Origin: Siphlonurus alternatus
Lineage: Eukaryota > Arthropoda > Insecta > Ephemeroptera > Siphlonuridae
Direction: 5' to 3'
DNA length: 64,000 nucleotides
NCBI GenBank assembly: GCA_949825025.1
Contig: OX463778.1
Coordinates: 39,571,194-39,635,193 of the forward strand
Shown here: piece after piece, positions 57,301-64,000 of the stretch
Numbering within the stretch: position 1 is the first letter of the stretch
How the letters are laid out: the number at the start of each line of letters is the position of its first letter
Notes under the pieces: model-generated
Seen by the model: the letters and a program-made list of their open reading frames with translations, nothing else
The model's database searches: none
Told to the model about the DNA's origin: nothing
Program-made: the position numbers and the translations under genes

Positions 57301-60300
57301 AATTATTATATAATTATGCTAAAGCAACGTCTGGTTTATTATAATTAGATTTTGATTTAATATTAATTTTTAGACCTTTTTTTTTCTTAAATTCTTTTTA
57401 ACAAAAGACGAACTTCAAAGGGAATTTTTCTTTTGTCCTTTTAGACGCCCGTATCAACGTTTTTTAAATATGACGTACAAAATAATTATGTACAAATATT
57501 TTTTTCCGTATGTTTTTGTTATAGTGTACGTTTTATGTATATTTTTTTTGTGCTTTTTACCATTGGATCTACGTATCCTTGGTTTATATATATTATATAT
57601 GTTATCAGGCTAATGAGTATATAGCAGTGAGCTTTGAGCTGTTTCCGCCAATGGAATTGTGTTGATACCCCTCGTTTCATCAAAGCGAGTGTTTTACAAG
57701 GGTCAGTGAGGTGTTTTATGTGAAGCAGGCAAAACAATTTAATCTTACGTCACCACCAGGTCTCCTTACAGTGACATGTTCTGATTGGTTCTCGCGGTAA
57801 AGTTAAATTTGAATAGATCTTGGAACTATAATATATTATGATTTGACCCTATATTATGCCGTCATGCCTATGATCCCTCTCTGCATGGTAGTGCTCTCTT
57901 TGCGCTTGGCTAGTTAGCCGGAGATTCGCGTGGCGGCGCTGCAACTTTTTGCTACTGCTACTACCACCGTCGATTATTTATTTGGCGAACCACCACATTT
58001 ACCAACACCCATCGTTACAACAACGTCATGATTACGTCATTAGAACGTGATATAAAATGAAGTGTATATACTTGATCCATGTAATGTTATCTCAGTGTAT
58101 GGCCGACAAGGCACGGTCTACAGATAAGTGTCACCAACACACATGACGTGCTGTGTATGCTTACTTTCAACTGAACTCGTGCGCGGATATGATAAACAAT
58201 CTGCATGCCGTCTCCTTCCGGACACTTAATGTTTTTATATGGTCTGATATCAACTTCTATTTTTAACACTTAAAAGCAGTCTTAATTGACATTGCTAGTA
58301 ATCGATATACACATTAAAAAAAAAAAATCACGATTCTGTGTTTTATGACATAATATAAGCCTAGATCACTCTTTGTGATCTAGGCTAGTTTTAAACTGTT
58401 GCACCGAAAGCGGTGGGTGGCGGAAATCTCATATAGTGGCCACGCAATGTGAGTGACCTCGCCCATCATGCACTTCTCAATGTTATATCAAGGTAATCAG
58501 TTACGAGGGCAGAGAATGATTGACGTTGAACATACCTTCTTAATAATATAAGTGAGGTTCTTCTTTCTTCCGTGTTAAAAATAAGCAGTGAAGAATGAAG
58601 ATAACTTACTTTTTTTTTAAGGGCGTATGTTTTTGATGGCAATAAATATTATACACCTTCACTATGTATATAATAAACTGTAAAACTGTTATATAGAGCT
58701 CTATTTTTATAAATTCCAATTTAAAATGTAACAAAAGACAACGATAATTAATTTCATTTTAATTTCCCTGTATTGGTATCGTGTGACATTGCAAGACGGT
58801 AGATGGTGGGTGTGACGTCTCAAAGACGTTCAAAGTGGGACACTCGGGGGTGTAAGGAGCGCGGCCAAGGAGGTGGTGTGTGGTGGTGTCACGATCTTTT
58901 GTGTCGCTGTAGTGATGGGGGTGGCCACGGGACACAAAAGAGCCGTCACTGCTGCAGGAAACAGCTGACTTAGTGCAGCCACGCGCCGCAACATCGACGT
59001 GTCAATAGTGTCAAAGTTCAATCTCTTTCTTTCAAACATTTTAAGTATTTTAACAAATTTTATTTGGGGAGACATTTTTATTTACTCTTTTTATCTCTCA
59101 CTGTTGTTGCATTTAGGTCAATCAAATCACAAACAGAATTCTCTGTGATTTATTTTATGTTGACGTTGATTTGTCAATATTATTCTTATAAAATATCATG
59201 AAATTGCATTATTGCATGAATTTTTAAAAATTATTTACATTTGTATTATAGCTTTTGATAAAAAATATGGGTTTCCTTCTTATATAAAAAGCTTTTTGAT
59301 GCTCGCCAAGCAATAAAAGTTGGGTAAAGCTGAAGAAATTAAATTAAGAGGAAAAATTAAAGCTTGCTGAAATGTATTATGGAAAAAAATAATATAAGGA
59401 TGAAGTTTTATATAAATGTGTCAATTAAGGATATTATTATATTTAAAAAAAAAAAGAACAGTATGTATGCTTTCTTATATAGCGTTTGCTTGGCTTTGTT
59501 GTTGTTTACATTCAGCAGTAGGTACTGAGAGGGAACTGGAATCACTTGATTTATTCCTCCTAATTTAACATATTTTAATTTTTTTTTTAACAATAATATA
59601 TACGTAAGAAATAAATGTACATAATTAACTTGAACATATACATTTTTTTTATTTTACCTAGTTACTTTATCATTACTTTTTGTTGTTCCGTTTCCCCCTC
59701 GTATTCAAAAGTCCGCGGGTAAAGCAATGGCCGGTGATTGGCTGAATTTTTTTAAGAATCTTAGGGTCAATATCAGTGCATAAGTGTCGTAAAATGGTCA
59801 TTATTGACGTGAAATTTGGAGTCGATTTACATTTTATTTAATGATTTATTGTATTTTTCACAGATATCATTGGCAAATATTGTATTTTTTTCCATTTACT
59901 TGACATCTCAATCTATCAAATAACATGATTGTCAAATGTACCACGATTGTCATATCGCAGAAAATAAATAGTTTTTGGTATGCTACTACCATGTTAAATA
60001 AGTGCTTTTTGCCTACATTCACGTGACGTCATATTTTTGTGACGTATGGTGAAAGACCCGTATATAGAATGATAATATTCTTCCTCACAATTTTGTTAGC
60101 ATGCAAATATTATATTATTATAAAAAATAAAACAGCAGCAGCTGCTGGTGCATTGAGTATAAGGCGTATTGTGCTGCCTCTAGCGGGGAAGGAAGAAGGA
60201 TATCCGGCTGTCCTGAACTTGTCCTTATCATTTACCGTTACTTGAGTCCTGTAGCCCTGTCGTCGTTATACATATCAACAACAAAGTACCATCCGTGTTT

Positions 60301-61171
60301 TCATAACAAGCATAGGCTTTGATGCACTTATGTATATAAATATATGCAAGTCGGTACATCCTCTACTCTGTACTCTGTCAGTATGCTTCGTCTTATAACC
60401 ACCACTGCTTGTAATATAACGATCCACTATATTTATATTTAGAACCTTACCATGAAGCTAGTATATACAGCACGGACGTCATATAATAAACAAATTCATG
60501 CTCTGTATGCTCTTGTCAGTCGTTCATCCTAGGCAATAATCTTATAATTTTACAACATTGATTATGACGTCATATCTCCCTTATTTTATAATATAAATAT
60601 GTAGCTACCAGCAGTCATCACATAATATTATTTACTACAGTATATAAGTTGGCACACTTCTACTAGTTAGTAAGTTATATATTACTATAATGCTAAGGGG
60701 ACTGTAATTTCTCAGTCTCGACTTGTGCATGCATGTAGTTAGTGTATTGCGCTGCAATGAAATGCAAATCATAGTTAGTAACCCTTGATATGTATATTTA
60801 TATATAAAAGTTGTTGACACTTAATAATTTATATCGTCGTGAGAAAAAGTGCTGCTGCGTATAATTATTTTATTCATAGTCTAAAAATAATTAATCCGAA
60901 GGCTATATATGACAATGTACTAGTGTAATAATAATATGCAGATGTTCAATGAAATCATATCTTATTTATTGTATCGTCGATTTATTTAAACGACACTATC
61001 TTTTGCAAAATCATACGGATATAACTATGTAATACAAATGCTAGATATTTCTTATATTACTGCATTCATGTTATGGAATTATTACATGTATTAATTATTA
61101 AATAATATGGTATTATAGTAATTGGTATTGATATTTTCTTAATTACAATCGAAATCTTCGTGCAGCAGACA

Positions 61172-61380
61172 TCGTCCCTTGTCCGCAATAATGAGCTATT
61201 TGCCTACCATGTTCTCGTTGCAATAATGAGCTATCTGCTATTTCAGGTGAGCGCAAGAATGAGCTTTATTTTATACCGATTTACAGCTCATATATTTGCG
61301 CTCACCTGATTTAGCAGATAGCTCATTATTGCAATGAAATCGTGGTAAGTAGATAGCTCATTATTCCGGATGAGGGACGA
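61172..61380. mobile_element. Foldback element with ATAATGAGCTAT repeats
   Basis: The ends TCGTCCCTTGTCCG and CGGATGAGGGACGA are imperfect inverted repeats. Each arm has two copies of ATAATGAGCTAT and a GGTGAGCGCAA segment facing its partner, with a short loop around 61265-61290. No ORF. Confidence 0.8.
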
Positions 61381-62544
61381 ATAAAATTATATTACTGCAC
61401 ATGTGTAAGCCATTGTATTTTTTGTTATAATAGCTTAACTTCACATCACGTTTATTTTAAAAGCTATTTACATTCAACACCATGCTATATATAATGCATG
61501 TCTACTTTTTTTTTTTTTTTGTTAAACCTAATGAAATCTGTTTCAATTAGTGTTGTTAGTAAGCTGTCATTAGCGAGTGTTTGACGGCAAACCAGGTAAT
61601 AATATTTAAGCTTGGCGGTAAGCTAATAGATTTTGCGGTGGTGGCAATAATTAGCATTCAGTACACGGCGAGTGACGGACGGGACTCGATCCACTGCTCC
61701 CACCACCTGTTATGTCACGTGACTCGGTGATACGCCTTATCGCCTGCAGGCAGAGTTGCTATCACCGGCCCTGAGAGCCAATCAAACAAGCTGATTGCCC
61801 TGTCACTTTAGCTAGCACGCGACATCAGCAACGATTATATTGACTTTAGTGCCCATCGAACAAATTAAACCTCCTTCTCTTTCCTTTTTTTTAGCTATAT
61901 TTTTGCAGTGGTAATCTTTCATATCCAGATGGTTCTCCTTATAAAGTAGAAAATTAAAAAAGTTGAATTAAAAATATATATTTTTTTAAGGACAGGAGAA
62001 AATAAATAAAAGAATTTGCTTAATTCAGAATAAATCCCTCCATGAAATATACGTAAAAGATTAGTTTTCTTGTAATATATGAAATTATTTTAAATGATGG
62101 TATTAATTTTTGGATTAATTTTGATTTATTAAGTATTAATGTTAGAAGAAATTTTGTTATTATAATAACGATTTTAATTTTTTTTTTTTACATATATAAT
62201 TATCCATTGTGTGTTCTGTATTATAAATTTAAATCTCCCCCCCCCCAAATTAATTGCCGTTTTACATACATTATATAGTATACCACCGTAATTCGAAGTA
62301 AATTATAATTTGTAATAAAACATGAAACTACAAAACATAATTTCTGTATTTAATTATACATTGTTTATTATATATTCCAAATAAAGTACACTGTTTTACG
62401 ATACTTATAATTTCAATTTATATTATATAATAATCTTCTCTTATTTAATCCTTTTAATTGTTTTTTTACGATAAGCTCATCACACTATACGTTAAATTAA
62501 ATATAATAAATCTGAATTAATATGTCATACACTTTATATTATAT

Positions 62545-62833
62545 TATATAAAAGAACACCGTACGATGTTCAGGTACATTGGTAGAGTGGGAAGCGTGTT
62601 ATCTTTGTTATGAGATAAGATTAGCAGCTCGTGCTAGCTTCCATAGTGTTGGTATAGAAACGAGAAGCAGTGCACGGTGGTGGCGGCAGCAGCGGAGGAG
62701 GAGGGAGGAAAGTGCACATCAGTCAGCTGCGAGCCGCCAGTCTGTGAGTAGACGAGCACCGTTCACCATCATACCAGCAGCAGGCAGTAGCAGCGACCTC
62801 TGTGCTGGGATGTAACCTGCAGCCTTATAAACA
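62545..62833 (+). promoter_or_regulatory. TATA promoter and 5' UTR of unknown gene
   Basis: TATATAAAAG at 62545-62554 is a good TATA box. Transcription would start about 25-30 bp downstream, near TTCAGG at 62569-62575. The following 260 bp are GC-rich for this region, with GGCGGCAGCAGCGGAGGAGG and AGTGCA motifs, consistent with a leader ending at the ATG at 62834. Confidence 0.45.
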
Positions 62834-63078
62834 ATGAGTGCAGTATTAATGCAATCTAACAACGTGTTTAAATCTCTACTACACCACTCTAATTCCTCGT
62901 CATCGTCCTCATCCTCTTCTACAATGGTAGATCTTCGTGGTGCCAATAAAAATCAACAGTCTACAACAACAACATTTAACAATACAATCAGTACTAAAGT
63001 GTCGATATTGGATGTTTGCCATAGAAAAATACGACTTTTAGGTGGAGCTCCAGTTGCTTTCTTAGGAGGTCTCGTAGC
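62834..63078 (+). CDS. First coding exon of unidentified gene (3' partial)
   Basis: The ATG has A at -3 (aacaATGa). The exon encodes 81 residues plus two bases, donor GTAGC|GTAAGT, which is consensus. The protein starts MSAVLMQSNNVFKSLLHHSN, has nine serines in a row (about 21-29), a Thr/Asn-rich stretch, and then KVSILDVCHRKIRLLGGAPV followed by AFLGGLVA. The basic HRKIR directly before a hydrophobic LLGGAPVAFLGGLVA could be the start of a membrane segment or signal anchor that continues in the next exon. I do not recognise the family. No later exon lies in the window. Confidence 0.55.
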
Positions 63079-64000
63079 GTAAGTATATAATATACTATAT
63101 ATATATACAACCCTTCTTATGTGTATTTTTTTGTTTGGTATTTTTTTTTTAAAGCAATTAAATTGTTTTTTATGTTACATTTAAAGTTACACGTTTATAC
63201 AACTTCGATGTTATAAGCAAACACTTTGGCAGCAAGCCTTAAAGTTTTTAGTAGACCATTCCACGCTTGAAGTCAAGAAAATAAGTGTATTTTTTTTTTT
63301 CTCTCTCTCCTTTTCTCAATATTTTATTTCACCGACAAAATACTTTTTAATGACACTCCACAATTTTTTAACAATTTGTGATTTTTTTTTTTTAAGCCAT
63401 GCAGACGTTTGACATTTTCGCTCACATTTACGTGCCTTTTCCTTACCTCACGAAAACAACCACCATATAATACTGCCACTGTAAAAATGATATACCCTTC
63501 CTCGTATACGTATATACTTTGTTTTGACGTCTATAATATACCAGCATGCACAAGTCTATAACCCTTATTTATCGAGCTAAGACGACAATATGTTACAAGA
63601 GTTCTTAATTTTTGCTACAGTATTGATTAGTTTCTAAATATATACTTCCCCTCTATGTAGGCCTATTTAAATATATATACCATCCTTGGCCCAAATAATT
63701 TATCGATTGAAATTAGTGAGGTGGATGTATGGGGGTGATAAATATCAAGGTCTATTTGTGGCTGTAGGTTAATTTGTCTATATTGCATACCTGCTTGCTG
63801 ACCGTCCAAATATGTAATTAAATTAATGATGCGGTAGTGCAACTTTATAATATATATAGTTAATTAATTATTGTAATGTATATTTCAATTAAATCACGAA
63901 TATAAGTACTAACCTAATTAAAAAAAAATAATAAACCGTTATTTTTTATGTAAGTTTTATACGAAAAATTATGTTATAAAAATTCATATTTTGATGTGAA
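63079..64000 (+). other. Intron of unidentified gene
   Basis: AT-rich sequence after the consensus donor at 63079, with T tracts and no recognisable exon before the window ends. Confidence 0.5.

Larger units (their letters stand above)
52198..62544. other. AT-rich desert, right part
   Basis: No gene recognised in about 10 kb. It contains a MITE with GAGTGCGTTTG ends (54100-54371), a foldback element (61172-61380), an (ATA)n near 55616-55638, GC-richer islands (57890-57975, 58800-58990, 61660-61830), and six TGACGTCA palindromes (52640, 54199, 55334, 57006, 60024, 60565). Confidence 0.6.

Overview
The window is nuclear DNA from an invertebrate animal. It is AT-rich (roughly one third G+C, estimated by eye), its coding exons are short and separated by GT-AG introns of 0.1-2 kb, and it holds many small non-autonomous DNA transposons. 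The two identified proteins are clear metazoan orthologues. I suspect an arthropod, but nothing here fixes the phylum.

Layout, all genes on the + strand. (1) 1-9272: the 3' nine coding exons of a FIP1/FIP1L1-type pre-mRNA 3'-end-processing factor; its first coding exon lies left of the window. Its introns carry a hAT-type element (6415-6952), long-hairpin elements, and a SINE whose head derives from 5S rRNA (8493-8854). (2) 9273-15648: intergenic DNA with a hAT element bounded by a perfect 8-bp duplication (12246-12789) and a possible non-coding first exon of the next gene. (3) 15738-26310: a complete eIF4G2/DAP5/NAT1 gene with 18 coding exons and 896 codons before the stop. It appears to start at GUG, as in human DAP5. 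The end of coding exon 2 carries a tandemly duplicated 5' splice site that would add 13 in-frame residues. Seven introns or intron segments contain box C/D snoRNA candidates, six of which share one guide able to pair with 18S rRNA. (4) 26311-62544: a 36-kb AT-rich stretch with no recognisable gene, with TTAA-flanked hairpin elements (29120-29835), a 3-kb hAT element with an 8-bp duplication (46573-49621), isolated GC-richer islands with short ORFs followed by splice donors, and many TGACGTCA palindromes. (5) 62545-64000: TATA box, GC-rich leader and first coding exon (62834-63078) of an unidentified gene that continues off the right edge.

The two complete or near-complete genes both act in mRNA metabolism: FIP1 in cleavage and polyadenylation, DAP5 in cap-independent and alternative translation initiation. 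DAP5 also seems to be the host for a snoRNA family serving ribosome biogenesis. The features most likely to be new are the amplified snoRNA family in the DAP5 introns and the duplicated splice donor.
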